Shown one piece after another: positions 1 to 9,277 of a DNA stretch of 64,000 nucleotides. This stretch comes from Flammeovirga kamogawensis (GTDB lineage: Bacteria; Bacteroidota; Bacteroidia; Cytophagales; Flammeovirgaceae), in contig NZ_CP076129.1 of the NCBI RefSeq assembly GCF_018736065.1, positions 1,054,001 to 1,118,000 on the forward strand, written 5' to 3'. The notes under the pieces are model-generated. The model did not search any database, had not been told where the DNA came from, and worked only from the letters and a program-made list of their open reading frames with translations. Numbering within the stretch: the first letter of the stretch is position 1; each line of letters opens with the position of its first letter. Made by a program: the position numbers and the translations under genes.

Positions 1-1065
1 GTGTTTCTTAGTTTTTTTCAATGTAACACCCCACAAGATGCAATGCCAATTTCTGACACTGCTCCCCCTAAGAATAATCTAATTTTAGAAGATGGATTAT
101 TTGTTTTAAATGAAGGGAATTTTGATTGGGGACATGGTACTTTATCACATAAAAAATATGATAGCGATACCGTTAATAATGAAATATATAAAGCAGTAAA
201 TGATTTTGAGATTGGGAATGTAGCTCAGTCAATGACTATAATTGGAGAAAAAGGATATATCTGTGTCAACAATTCTGGCAGGATAGATATTATAGAAGCA
301 AAAACAAGTAAATGGTTAGGTAGAATTGAAATTCCCAAAAGTAGCCCTAGGTATCTTTTACCTATCAGTAACACAAAAGCATATGTAACAGATTTGTATG
401 CTGATTATTTTTATGTAATTGACCTTAAAGAAGATGAAGTAATAAAAAATGTGCGTACGTCAGGTTGGACAGAAAAACTAGCTCTAGTTGATAAATTTGC
501 ATATATCACACAAACTAGAACAGTTTACGATAATAGAAAAGGTGGTCAACTCCTATTAAAAATAGATATTGCTACAGATGATATTATTGATAGTCTTGCC
601 CTACCTTACGGACCAATTGATTTAGTAGTTGATAAAAATAATATGCTCTGGGTATTATCAAATGGTGGTTTAAGTTCTACAAACAACCCTAAACCTCAAC
701 CCGCTATTTGTCAGATTGATCCAGGTTGTTTTTGTATCAAAAAGCAATTTAACTTAGACAGTGAAAACTACTTAAGCATGCCCTCTAGATTAAGAATAAA
801 TAAAGAAAAAGACAGAATATATTATCTTCAGAAAGATGTATTTTCTTTTTCTATTGACGCAACATCCTTACCTAAATCACCTATTATCTATAAAGAAAAA
901 AGGTTGTTCTATGGCCTAGGAATATCTCCTAGAAACAATGACATTTACGTTACAGATGCTATTGATTATGTACAAAAAGGATGGGTGTTTAAATACAATG
1001 AAATGGGTGTAAAATTGGATTCGTTTAAAGTTGGTGTAATTCCTAATGAGCTCATTTTTCAATAA
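1..1065 (+). CDS. DUF5074/BtuG-like beta-propeller protein (5' end cut by window)
   Basis: This is a YncE-like beta-propeller protein resembling DUF5074, the family of surface B12-binding lipoproteins such as BtuG that accompany cobalamin TonB receptors in Bacteroidetes. Visible family signatures are GLFVLNEGNF near residue 33, GNVAQSM, NNSGRID, SPRYL, AYVTDLYADY and the C-terminal DAIDYVQKGWVF and GVIPNELIF. The frame is open to base 1. The GTG there gives FLSFFQC, a poor lipobox, so the true start and signal peptide probably lie upstream. The 3' end converges on the transglutaminase-like gene 14 bp away. Family assignment is from remembered sequence signatures; a cobalamin role is inference because no BtuB-like gene is visible here. 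Confidence 0.7.
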   Translation: MFLSFFQCNTPQDAMPISDTAPPKNNLILEDGLFVLNEGNFDWGHGTLSHKKYDSDTVNNEIYKAVNDFEIGNVAQSMTIIGEKGYICVNNSGRIDIIEAKTSKWLGRIEIPKSSPRYLLPISNTKAYVTDLYADYFYVIDLKEDEVIKNVRTSGWTEKLALVDKFAYITQTRTVYDNRKGGQLLLKIDIATDDIIDSLALPYGPIDLVVDKNNMLWVLSNGGLSSTNNPKPQPAICQIDPGCFCIKKQFNLDSENYLSMPSRLRINKEKDRIYYLQKDVFSFSIDATSLPKSPIIYKEKRLFYGLGISPRNNDIYVTDAIDYVQKGWVFKYNEMGVKLDSFKVGVIPNELIFQ

Positions 1066-1079
1066 AAAATTATTCTGCT

Positions 1080-2036
1080 TTACTTTATTTTATACACCAA
1101 TATTCCATTAATATCATAATAGATAATTAAGTAATTAGGGTTTCCTTTTGGGGCAGGAACAGAGAATACATAATTGCCATTATTCTCTTTTAGCTTTAAT
1201 GGTTGCATATATTTCTCATTACTATAATTATAATTAATTTTTGATGGGTCTCCCTCCGCCATTTTCATTACAAACTCAATAGGACTTTTAGGTTTTTTCA
1301 AAACGCCAGAAGTAGGTTTACTCACTTCAATACCTCTTTTTAAAACATCACTATACATTAAGGGGTTATTATTAAAAGTATCAAAGTTCCCATCCATAAG
1401 CATCCACTTTTCTTCTAGAGGATAATGATTATAGAAAAATTCTTTAGGAGGAGTCATAAAATAAATATCAGAATACATTCTATGGAAACCCTCGTTGTCT
1501 ACAATTCCTGCACCCCATGTAGCATCTAAAAGATGCCAAGATCCATCTATTTTAATAGCATTCCAAGAGTGGTCGGCTTGTAGTTTTAAATCACCAATTT
1601 GATTAATATATGCTTTCCCAATCCCATCTACTACAACACATTCTACCCCTACTTTATCCATTACGTATTGATATAGTTTTGCATACCCATCACAAACACC
1701 TTTGCCCTGTTTTAAAGTTTTACAAGCTGTATCGTAAATCATCTTCTGAATTAATTCTTGTTTTTCTTTTTCAGAACTATAACTAAATCTTACAGAAGAA
1801 ATCTGATTTCCATTTTTCACATCATAGGCAATATGATTACCTATCCAAAAATATGCAGCATAAGCCTTATTAATAGGCGTAGAAAAATCTTTTTCAATTT
1901 TTGCAGCTAACTTATCAGGGTCCGAAAATTTTGAGGAGTATTTATTGACAACTTCTTGTACATGGTTTTTATCTTGAGCTGTACTTTGGAACGCTGTTAC
2001 GAGAAAAAGAAAGCAGATAAGGAAATACTTAATCAT
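1080..2036 (-). CDS. Exported transglutaminase-like superfamily protein
   Basis: A 318-residue protein with an N-terminal signal peptide (about residues 1-20, ending FQSTAQ) and a transglutaminase/protease-like core. The catalytic triad is visible: Cys115 in GKGVCDGYA, His156 in ADHSWNAIKIDG and Asp171 in LLDATWG. Such proteins are papain-fold enzymes and often act as peptidases or amidases in the periplasm; the substrate cannot be read from the sequence. ATG start with no better upstream alternative. It is a single-gene unit, converging with the propeller gene on its 3' side. Confidence 0.8.
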   Translation of the reverse strand: MIKYFLICFLFLVTAFQSTAQDKNHVQEVVNKYSSKFSDPDKLAAKIEKDFSTPINKAYAAYFWIGNHIAYDVKNGNQISSVRFSYSSEKEKQELIQKMIYDTACKTLKQGKGVCDGYAKLYQYVMDKVGVECVVVDGIGKAYINQIGDLKLQADHSWNAIKIDGSWHLLDATWGAGIVDNEGFHRMYSDIYFMTPPKEFFYNHYPLEEKWMLMDGNFDTFNNNPLMYSDVLKRGIEVSKPTSGVLKKPKSPIEFVMKMAEGDPSKINYNYSNEKYMQPLKLKENNGNYVFSVPAPKGNPNYLIIYYDINGILVYKIK

Positions 2037-2153
2037 TATTAGAATATTGGTTACTAAAATTATCTATCAAGATACTAAAATAGTATATAAAATAGAGTGC
2101 AACTAAATTATATAGAAGTCTAAAAGAAAAAATTGCACCTGTAAAAGATATTA

Positions 2154-2184
2154 TTTGATGTCATAACCTCGTGTTGTACATTCA
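2154..2184 (+). promoter_or_regulatory. Candidate Bacteroidetes-type promoter for the 2217 lipoprotein gene
   Basis: TTTG at 2154-2157, a 19-bp spacer and TACATTCA at 2177-2184 resemble the Bacteroidetes -33/-7 pattern (TTTG, about 19 bp, TANNTTTG). It ends 32 bp before the ATG. The -7 box is imperfect at its last bases. Confidence 0.4.
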
Positions 2185-2216
2185 AAATAATCAATAACCT
2201 AATATCTTCTTACCCC

Positions 2217-3647
2217 ATGAAATATTCTAATTTACTTTTCCTTTTACCTTTTGCTCTTCTATGGAATAGTTGTTCAGACGATTCCGATGAATTTTTGCAT
2301 GATCAAGATTATGATATAGAATTTGAAATTACTGGTGCAGATAGTTTTAAACGTTCTGGTACTTTTGTAAAAACATCAAGTCAAGAGTATATAGATGCTT
2401 ATTATGAATGGAATTGGGGCGATGGTTCTAATAAAGAAAAACTAGTCACAGATACCACCTCTCATACTTTTTTAGGAACTGATTCAATATTTGAAATCAC
2501 TTTAGAATTACACGATCAGTATACAGGTAAACTATTAGCGTCTACTTCTGATACTTTAGACTTTAATGAGTACATAACTGCTCCCCCATTTGATGTGGAA
2601 GCATCTACATTCACGGTAGGTACTTGGGATACAAATATTAGTTGGAGTTACCTAAATAACGATCAAGATGATGTTTATGCGACTTATATGACACTTGCTT
2701 TAGATAGTAACTATACTCAGTTAATTAATGTCTTTGAAGGTACTACAAGCACAGATGCAGAAGAAGATGCGGAAGTAGCTAGAAGTGGTTTAAGTGACTA
2801 TACTTTTAAAAACTTAGAAGCTGAAACAACCTATTTTTTTAAAGTAAGACTAGAAGAATTAGATGGTCCATCTAGTAACTTAGATGGCTCTTTCACTACA
2901 AATAATGTACGACCTCCTGATGTTGTTACCTCTTACGAAACAATGGGGAATGCAATTAGTGTTTATGCTAGATCTAATAATTACATTACTACTGACACTC
3001 CGATTGACCATGAATTTATTATTACCACTACCCCTGCTCTAGAAAAAACTTCTACAGAAAATGGTATTACTAAATACTTTAAACCCATTGGTACAGATGC
3101 CACTTTTAGTATTACTGAATCTACAACTGGACGACCAACAAATACGACATCTCCTGCTGGTACAGATACTTATAATAACCAAAATATAAATGTTTTTTAT
3201 AAGCAATCTACCTCTTCTGGCCAAGACCTTCCTTTGCCTGGAACAGTATACGCTCAGGTTTATGATTACCAAGGCAATAAAGTTTTATATATAGGCGAAA
3301 CTAAAAACAGTGCTACATTTAATGCCGAAGGTATGCACATAACATTTGGTACAAACTTACCTGCCGTAGGTAATTTTAATTTAAATTCTGGCAATACTAA
3401 AATAATTAATAATTCTATCGGATCAGGTAGTCCTATTGGGTTAATTGGAAGTGCTGGTATTAATAGTTACAAGCTAAAAATATTTAGTGTTGATGCTGAT
3501 ATTATTATTGCAGCAGTTAATAATGATGCTGATTTTGCTTCAGAACAACATAAATTAGTTTTTAACGATCAAAGTGTAAGTACATCTTATTTGGCTACAA
3601 TAGATGAACTGTCATTTAAATCAATTAGTAGTACTGTAACTCCATAA
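2217..3647 (+). CDS. Putative lipoprotein with PKD/fibronectin-like repeats
   Basis: A 476-residue protein starting with a lipoprotein signal (LLWNSC, Cys about residue 19), so it is probably anchored in the outer membrane. The N-terminal third has a PKD-like stretch (EWNWGDGSNKE, then SHTFLGTDSIFEITLELHD). A fibronectin-III-like region follows (TISWSYL-like strand, then LEAETTYFFKVRLEEL). The rest is a Thr/Ser/Asn-rich beta region with no motif I recognise. No enzyme signature is visible; adhesion or carbohydrate binding is possible but unproven. A strong hairpin terminator follows immediately. Confidence 0.6.
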   Translation: MKYSNLLFLLPFALLWNSCSDDSDEFLHDQDYDIEFEITGADSFKRSGTFVKTSSQEYIDAYYEWNWGDGSNKEKLVTDTTSHTFLGTDSIFEITLELHDQYTGKLLASTSDTLDFNEYITAPPFDVEASTFTVGTWDTNISWSYLNNDQDDVYATYMTLALDSNYTQLINVFEGTTSTDAEEDAEVARSGLSDYTFKNLEAETTYFFKVRLEELDGPSSNLDGSFTTNNVRPPDVVTSYETMGNAISVYARSNNYITTDTPIDHEFIITTTPALEKTSTENGITKYFKPIGTDATFSITESTTGRPTNTTSPAGTDTYNNQNINVFYKQSTSSGQDLPLPGTVYAQVYDYQGNKVLYIGETKNSATFNAEGMHITFGTNLPAVGNFNLNSGNTKIINNSIGSGSPIGLIGSAGINSYKLKIFSVDADIIIAAVNNDADFASEQHKLVFNDQSVSTSYLATIDELSFKSISSTVTP

Positions 3648-3651
3648 AAAA

Positions 3652-3693
3652 ACATCCTCACTTATCACGTTTGAATTTGATAAGTGAGGATGT
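3652..3693. terminator. Bidirectional intrinsic terminator
   Basis: A perfect 16-bp stem (ACATCCTCACTTATCA and its complement) with a 10-bp loop sits between two convergent genes, the lipoprotein at 2217-3647 and the membrane protein at 3717-4178. Confidence 0.85.
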
Positions 3694-3716
3694 ATTCTAC
3701 TAAAACTTAGTATCTA

Positions 3717-4178
3717 TTAAGAGCCAAATAAAGAAGTTCCTAAATTGTAAGTCGGTAGTTCTTCATTTGTATGTGTTTCTATTGCTTCATTCAATGCCCC
3801 TTTTAATACTCTGCGATCAGTATCACTTAAGTAATCTAATCTAAAAACAATCATTTTACTGGTTTGCAGAAAAAAAGTAAGCTTTTCGTCTTTGAAATTG
3901 ATTTCATCAATTGTATCAAATTTTATTCTTCTAGTTTTATTCCCTTGTATAGAAATTTTTATCCTGTTTCTATTCCAAGAAATATAATTCCTCTCAAAGA
4001 TCATGATAGCTAAAATACCTAAATTACCTGTGTGGAGGATTATGTTAATTACCCGAAATTGGTAGGTATCGAGTGGTAGAACAAAGATGGCTAATAAGCC
4101 AAAGACTGGAATCAGAATGAGTGATTTTTGAGGAAGGGAGAACCTATATTTCAGGTCTCTTCTACGCGCTGTTTTCAT
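3717..4178 (-). CDS. Small membrane protein with PH-like C-terminal half
   Basis: A 153-residue protein. Basic N-terminus (MKTARRRDLKYR), then two hydrophobic segments at about residues 18-36 and 45-61, then a cytoplasmic beta-rich half (NRIKISIQGNKTRRIKFDTIDEI, KLTFFLQTSKMIVFRLDYL). This looks like the bacterial PH-like fold often seen after two membrane helices, but no family could be named with certainty. Function unknown. ATG start. Confidence 0.55.
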   Translation of the reverse strand: MKTARRRDLKYRFSLPQKSLILIPVFGLLAIFVLPLDTYQFRVINIILHTGNLGILAIMIFERNYISWNRNRIKISIQGNKTRRIKFDTIDEINFKDEKLTFFLQTSKMIVFRLDYLSDTDRRVLKGALNEAIETHTNEELPTYNLGTSLFGS

Positions 4179-4309
4179 GGTTATTTAATGGAAATCCTGT
4201 TGCATTATTTATATTTAATAGGCTGATTGTTAGTTCATTTCAATTTAATCATAATTATTAATTATCTAAAACAATACTATACATAAGCCAACTAAATACA
4301 TAAAAAATA

Positions 4310-4921
4310 CTATTCAGAATCTATTGTTCTAAAAGTGAGATTAACCCTAGGTATACCTATCTTTTTTGTAGGGGGTAAACGGTGTAACCAGAACTCTTGT
4401 GTTTCATCTTTCATTACTAATAAAGAACCATGTTCTAAAATCAAGCTTACTGTTTCTTTTGTCTCTTTATGTTTAAAAGCAAACTTACGTTCGGCACAAA
4501 AAGAAACTGATGCTATTGCCCCTTTTTCTTTTAAATCTCTTTCTCCATCACTGTGCCATGCCATACCTTCACTACCGTTATGGTAAAGGTTTAATAAACA
4601 AGAGTTATACGTTTCTCCTGTTTCTTGTTCTATCAATGATTTTAATTTTAATAATTCAGGAGTAAAAGCCAAGGCCTCTTTTGTATTTTTAGAGTAGGTA
4701 TATTTAAATGGTCTATCTCCATACCATGCTACTTTTCTTTTGGTTTCAATACGTTTACCAAACATTATAGCAACATCATTTTTCCATTCTATGTGTTCCA
4801 TAAATGTTGTGAAATAATAATCGGCTTCTTTCTGCGACAGTATTTTCCCATAATAGTTTACAGTTCCATTATAAGGTAAAAGGTTTTTATTTTTGTCGCT
4901 TGGTAAATCGAAAAGTTGCAT
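4310..4921 (-). CDS. alkB: AlkB-family 2-oxoglutarate/Fe(II) dioxygenase
   Basis: DNA/RNA alkylation repair dioxygenase, 203 residues, the usual length for short bacterial AlkB homologues. Fe(II) ligands fit His123 and Asp125 (AWHSDGERDL) and His180 (FWLHRLPPT). The 2-oxoglutarate-binding arginines fit Arg192 and Arg198 (PRVNLTFR). The family oxidatively removes 1-methyladenine and 3-methylcytosine lesions. It is a single gene, transcribed away from a candidate parS-like palindrome at 5008-5033. Confidence 0.9.
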   Translation of the reverse strand: MQLFDLPSDKNKNLLPYNGTVNYYGKILSQKEADYYFTTFMEHIEWKNDVAIMFGKRIETKRKVAWYGDRPFKYTYSKNTKEALAFTPELLKLKSLIEQETGETYNSCLLNLYHNGSEGMAWHSDGERDLKEKGAIASVSFCAERKFAFKHKETKETVSLILEHGSLLVMKDETQEFWLHRLPPTKKIGIPRVNLTFRTIDSE

Positions 4922-5007
4922 AGAAATAAATTTAGGTGTTTATAATGGCAAGTAGTAATTATTTTATAATATCGTTAATGTCATACTCTTGAAATATTTC
5001 TTTTTCC

Positions 5008-5033
5008 CGATTTTGGCAAAATTGCTAAAACCG
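5008..5033. repeat. 26-bp palindrome, copy 1 (candidate parS-like site)
   Basis: Left arm CGATTTTGGCAA, 2-bp spacer AA, right arm TTGCTAAAACCG. It matches three other sites at 27.1, 27.4 and 39.4 kb with consensus CGRTTTTGGYAA, 2 nt, TTGCYAAAAYCG. It sits in the divergent gap between alkB and the 5151 gene, so it is not a terminator. Confidence 0.75.
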
Positions 5034-5150
5034 TATTCTATAAAGATGTATATCTTGAATTATTCTAATAACAAAACCTAAAATAAAAGCCCTATAGAAT
5101 GTAATTTAGTAAATTACTAAGACTTAAGTAAACCTATATAATTGTATGAA

Positions 5151-6344
5151 ATGGAAAAAATAGACCTCCTGCCTTTCGAAACATCATTAGCAATAATGGA
5201 AGAGCCTGGTGTTACATCAATTACTTTCTTTGAAGGAAATATAAAATTAATTGGCAAGAAAATTAAAGATCGTTTTCAAGAAATTGTTAACGCAAACCCA
5301 TGGTTGAGTGGTAAGATTATAAAACAGAATAAAGAAATTAGTTTACAGTTTTCAAACTCACCAGAAATAGAACAACTTTATCATCCAGATATTGACACTG
5401 TTTCCGTTTCTGATGAAATGAGTTACGAACAAATTACTCAAGCTGTAAAAAGTTGTACAGTACAAAGAGGAAGACACCTAATAAATAAACTACATCCATT
5501 AACGCTTTTATCTATTCTTCCTGATAAAGAAAATCCATCAGAAAAATTTGCAGTAATACTGTCTATCTCACATGTAATTGCTGATGGTTTTACATACTAT
5601 AGTATTCTAAATATGTTTTCAGATGATATAAAAATTGAGTCTTTAAATGTGAATAGGAAATTAGATGTTAGTAAGCAGATTCCAAACTATATTGGTAAAG
5701 ATCTTTATAAATTTACAAACTCTATTTCTTTAGGAATAAACTCTTTAAAAGGGCTAGTTTTTGGTAAAAAAGTACAATGCTTTGCTTATTATGTTGATAC
5801 TCAAAAAATAAATGCAATAAAAGCTGATTTACCCTCTAATATTCCCTTTGTTTCTACTAATGATATTTTACAAAGTAGTATTTCTAAAGCTGTTGATGCT
5901 CGGCTAAGTATGATGGCTATTAATTTTAGAAACAGAATTGAAGGAATTAATAATAACGATGCAGGAAATTATGAAGCAGGGTTATTTTTTGATAAAGTAA
6001 ATTATTATAAACCTCAAAATATTAGATCAGCATTAAACTCTGGTGTACCTATGAAAACGACATCAAGCAGTATACCAAGTTTTTTTGAAACATTAGGTGA
6101 CAAGTTTACACAAATTACAAATTGGGCTAGTTTTGCAAGTGGTATTGTTATTGACGGTACAAAGCAAAAAATTCATATCCCAATTTATGATTTAAGCTTG
6201 ATTCCTTTTGATTGTGCAATAATCTTTAAACCTGTTGCAGATAAAACTGCGGTGATGTTCCTTTCTAAAACTCTATCAAAAAATCACATATTAGCACAAT
6301 GTGAAGTAGAAGAACCTGTTGACAATGTGATTTTCAAAGATTAA
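5151..6344 (+). CDS. Condensation-fold acyltransferase-like protein
   Basis: A 397-residue protein carrying HVIADG (residues 141-146), the HxxxDG catalytic motif of chloramphenicol-acetyltransferase-fold enzymes such as wax-ester synthases, alcohol acetyltransferases and condensation domains. The N-terminal LLPFETSLAIMEEPG and the segment ANPWLSGKI fit the substrate tunnel layout of this fold. The DFGWG-type second motif is not obvious. The frame opens with a TTG at 5142, but ATG at 5151 is a better start. It overlaps the convergent DUF523 gene by 4 bp. Acyl donor and acceptor unknown. Confidence 0.65.
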   Translation: MEKIDLLPFETSLAIMEEPGVTSITFFEGNIKLIGKKIKDRFQEIVNANPWLSGKIIKQNKEISLQFSNSPEIEQLYHPDIDTVSVSDEMSYEQITQAVKSCTVQRGRHLINKLHPLTLLSILPDKENPSEKFAVILSISHVIADGFTYYSILNMFSDDIKIESLNVNRKLDVSKQIPNYIGKDLYKFTNSISLGINSLKGLVFGKKVQCFAYYVDTQKINAIKADLPSNIPFVSTNDILQSSISKAVDARLSMMAINFRNRIEGINNNDAGNYEAGLFFDKVNYYKPQNIRSALNSGVPMKTTSSSIPSFFETLGDKFTQITNWASFASGIVIDGTKQKIHIPIYDLSLIPFDCAIIFKPVADKTAVMFLSKTLSKNHILAQCEVEEPVDNVIFKD

Positions 6345-6784
6345 TCAGTCTCTTTACCTTCCCAATTTTGATCTGTATATATTTCAAATCCATTGTCTTC
6401 TAATAAAGACGATGTAATACCATTTCCATCAATTAAATTACCTGAAAAAGATCCATCGTATATTTTACCATAACCACAAGATGGGCTTCGTGATTGTAAA
6501 ATTGCTTTTTTGATATTTGCATTTTTTGCAATTTCTAATGTTCTCTGAGCACCTTTATTAAAAGCAATAGTTTGATCTGTCCCAAATTTATCTTTTACTT
6601 CATCACCAACAATCTCTACAGGATTTCTAGGTGTAGGTAAACCTCCTAATTCTTCAGGACACACAGGAATTGCTTTCCCATCTATTACAAGTTGCTCAAT
6701 CTTACTGATATGAGTACAACCGCCATTGTACCTACAATTTATGCCTACTAAACAAGCACTAACTATATATTCAGGCTTTGTCAT
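6341..6784 (-). CDS. DUF523 family protein
   Basis: A 147-residue DUF523 protein with the family hallmarks SACLVGINCRYNGG at the N-terminus, PVCPEELGGLPTPRNP in the middle and SRSPSCGYGKIYDGSF towards the end. The four conserved cysteines (CLVGINC, VCPEE, PSCG) suggest a metal or Fe-S site. The biochemical role is not established for this short form; longer homologues carry a DUF1722 domain. The start lies 1 bp beyond the stop of truA, so the two are probably one transcript. Confidence 0.85.
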   Translation of the reverse strand: MTKPEYIVSACLVGINCRYNGGCTHISKIEQLVIDGKAIPVCPEELGGLPTPRNPVEIVGDEVKDKFGTDQTIAFNKGAQRTLEIAKNANIKKAILQSRSPSCGYGKIYDGSFSGNLIDGNGITSSLLEDNGFEIYTDQNWEGKETD

Positions 6785-6785
6785 A

Positions 6786-7577
6786 TTATTGTAATCCTAA
6801 TTTTAATCCTGCAAGTAAACCGCTTTTTGATTCTATTTTTAAATATGGATATTCTACTTTAGATAAGAATAAACCCGATGGATACGCTGGTGGGGTATCA
6901 AGTATTGACACTTTATTTGTAAAAACTTTTTCAAATTCTTCTAAAGAAATTTTACCTTTTCCAACGTACAATAAGTTCGTAACAATTAAACGAATCATTC
7001 CTCTTAAAAAGCGATTTGCTGTAATTGTAAACCTCAACCTTTTGGCTTTCTCATCTACAAAAACCTCTGAATGTGTAACGTTACAACGGGTATGTTTATA
7101 AAGGTGAGGCTTTTTGCAAACACCAATAAAATCATCAAAAGAAGTTAGCATTTTTGCAGCCTTCTTAACAACATCTATGTCTAAAGCTGTAACATCGTAA
7201 TTGGAACTAAATTTAGAATTTATGATGTCTTTTTCTGTGTGAATAAAGTAATCGTAAGTACGCATTGTTGCATCAAAACGAACATGCTGATTATCGTTCA
7301 TAGGAATGACATCATACACTACAATAGCTTCTGGAAGGTTTTTATTGAGTCTAAATTTCAAATCAAAATTTAGAGGCTCTTCTAAGTTGATATGAATAAA
7401 ATACTGACTAGAATGTACACCAGCATCTGTTCTTCCACATCCGAATACAGTAATATCAGTTTTAAAAATTGATTTCAATCTATCTTCTATAGTTCCTTGT
7501 ACAGAAACTACATTTGGTTGGAATTGCCATCCTCGATAGTTTGTACCATCGTAGGCTAAATGTATAAAATAGCGCAT
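6786..7577 (-). CDS. truA: tRNA pseudouridine(38-40) synthase TruA
   Basis: A 263-residue enzyme that isomerises uridines 38-40 in the tRNA anticodon arm. The catalytic aspartate is Asp51 in GCGRTDAGVHSSQYF, and the N-terminal YDGTNYRGWQFQP is diagnostic of TruA. Length is normal. ATG start. The next minus-strand gene (DUF523) begins 1 bp after the stop, which indicates a two-gene operon. Confidence 0.95.
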   Translation of the reverse strand: MRYFIHLAYDGTNYRGWQFQPNVVSVQGTIEDRLKSIFKTDITVFGCGRTDAGVHSSQYFIHINLEEPLNFDLKFRLNKNLPEAIVVYDVIPMNDNQHVRFDATMRTYDYFIHTEKDIINSKFSSNYDVTALDIDVVKKAAKMLTSFDDFIGVCKKPHLYKHTRCNVTHSEVFVDEKAKRLRFTITANRFLRGMIRLIVTNLLYVGKGKISLEEFEKVFTNKVSILDTPPAYPSGLFLSKVEYPYLKIESKSGLLAGLKLGLQ

Positions 7578-7719
7578 GTTAAGAGTTTATATCAATTACT
7601 TAGAGTCAGCGAAAGTAAAGTTTTTAAATGATTAAACACTGATAAAATCGTTAAGAAACGTATATTATTTAGTATCAAGAGAGAATTAGCTTATATATTG
7701 CATTGTTAATTCAAATAAT

Positions 7720-8205
7720 ATGAGAAATTTTTTAATCAAACTTATAGACTTCTTTTATCCACCTTTTAAAAAAGTAATGCCCTTACAAACATTTAGATAT
7801 GCTGTATGTGGGGGAGGGAACCTTGCTTTGGATATTATTCTCTATTTTTTGGTATTTCACTTTGTAGTTGATGAACACAACCTTGATCTTGGTTTTATTG
7901 ATATAAGTGGGCACATAGCAGCTTTATTTATTGTATTCCCAATTACTTTTACCACAGGTTTTTTGCTCCAGAAATATATTACTTTTCAACTATCAGATGT
8001 TAAAAGTCATATTCAGTTATTTAGGTACGCTCAGGTTAGTGCCGGTGCTATAATACTTAATTATTTACTTATGAAGTTATTTGTTGATGTATTGCATATC
8101 TACCCCACGCCATCTAAGATGCTAACCACAGTTGTTTCTGTAATTTTCAGCTACATATCACAGAGTAGATATACATTTAAGGTAAATGCAAAGAAAAAAA
8201 AGTGA
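7720..8205 (+). CDS. GtrA-family integral membrane protein
   Basis: A 161-residue protein with four predicted membrane segments and GtrA-family features: FRYAVCGGGNLALDIILYF at the start, FTTGFLLQKYITF in the middle and SVIFSYISQSRYTF at the end. GtrA-like proteins are linked to flipping or transfer of undecaprenyl- or polyprenyl-phosphate-linked sugars for cell-surface glycans. No glycosyltransferase neighbour is present, so the partner is unknown. The stop lies 4 bp from the convergent corA stop. Confidence 0.8.
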   Translation: MRNFLIKLIDFFYPPFKKVMPLQTFRYAVCGGGNLALDIILYFLVFHFVVDEHNLDLGFIDISGHIAALFIVFPITFTTGFLLQKYITFQLSDVKSHIQLFRYAQVSAGAIILNYLLMKLFVDVLHIYPTPSKMLTTVVSVIFSYISQSRYTFKVNAKKKK

Positions 8206-8209
8206 GTGT

Positions 8210-9271
8210 TTACAACCACTTCTTTCTCCTAAAATAATTCATCATAAAAATGGTTATAACAAGCATAGTTACCCACATAAAGTGATAAGAATACTCATAA
8301 TGTAACTCGGGTATGTTATCGAAGTTTGTTCCATAAATACCTGCAATAAAAGTAAGAGGAATAAAGATTACTGAAAACATCGTTAAAGTCATCATCACAT
8401 TATTTAGTTTAGAACTAACAGTAGTGTGATAAATATTTAACAAGTCTGATAGAATCTCTCTATAACTATCAGAAATCTCATTTACCTGTTTTATATTATT
8501 TAAGAGCTCTTTAAAATGTAATTCATTTTCTTCAGAAACATATTCTAAATCCTTTTTGGTAAGTGTTAGAATAATTTCTACTGCAGGTTTTATATTTCTT
8601 CGGATGGTGTTTAACTCCCTTTTATAAAAATTAATAAGGTCTAATGTAGAACTCTTTGGGTTGGCTAATAGAATGTCTTCAAGATCTTCAATCTTATCGC
8701 CTAATACACTTAATAAATAAATATAATTATCAATTACTAAATCTAAAATTGTAAACAGTAAATAGTCTGCACCAGCATTTACAAGGCTCTTTTTACTTTT
8801 TTCTAATCGTTTAATTATAGGTGTAAAAAAGTCTGTAGGTTGCTCTTCAAAAGTAAATACAGCATTATTAGTTGTTACAATACTAAGGTTATTAATTTCA
8901 ACTCGTTTCTCTTCCGCATCATAATGTAATAACTTTATAGAAACAAAAAGAGATCTTTCATGTTCCTGAATTTTTGGGCGAGCTTCTGTATTTAAAACAT
9001 CTGAAAGAACAATAGGATTAATATCCATAGACTTTAATTCTTCTATGATCTTAGTATCATGAAGTCCAATAACATTCACCCACGTAACAGATCTATTATC
9101 TATAAATGGTTCTATTTCATGAACTCTTTTAAGCTCTTTTTTAATGAAACTAGTAGGTGTATAATCAAATAGACTTATAGTTACATGTTCACTTTTACGT
9201 TCTCCTCTAAAAACTATTTCATCAGGCGAAAGCCCTACATTTTCATCTTTATTATATAGCGGTTCTGACAT
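8210..9271 (-). CDS. corA: CorA-family divalent cation transporter
   Basis: A 353-residue CorA protein with a long soluble N-terminal domain, a stalk helix (about residues 190-280) and two C-terminal membrane helices ending in the basic tail RRKKWL. The pore signature is YGTNF (residues 313-317) followed by DNIPEL, so the canonical GMN motif is GTN here. CorA forms pentamers transporting Mg2+ (or Co2+/Ni2+); the Met-to-Thr change may alter selectivity, though I cannot say how common it is among relatives. ATG start; 6 bp downstream of the 9278 gene. Confidence 0.9.
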   Translation of the reverse strand: MSEPLYNKDENVGLSPDEIVFRGERKSEHVTISLFDYTPTSFIKKELKRVHEIEPFIDNRSVTWVNVIGLHDTKIIEELKSMDINPIVLSDVLNTEARPKIQEHERSLFVSIKLLHYDAEEKRVEINNLSIVTTNNAVFTFEEQPTDFFTPIIKRLEKSKKSLVNAGADYLLFTILDLVIDNYIYLLSVLGDKIEDLEDILLANPKSSTLDLINFYKRELNTIRRNIKPAVEIILTLTKKDLEYVSEENELHFKELLNNIKQVNEISDSYREILSDLLNIYHTTVSSKLNNVMMTLTMFSVIFIPLTFIAGIYGTNFDNIPELHYEYSYHFMWVTMLVITIFMMNYFRRKKWL

Positions 9272-9277
9272 ATTATT

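Noticed and set aside
3039-3272. Minus-strand frame inside the 2217-3647 lipoprotein gene
   Set aside because: Shadow frame of a real gene; Cys/Arg/Ile-rich translation with no motif.
5142-5150. TTG start codon for the acyltransferase-like gene
   Set aside because: An ATG three codons later (5151) is more likely; the same logic moved the starts of the GH9, rep, GNAT (39577) and susD genes, and parA1 from GTG.
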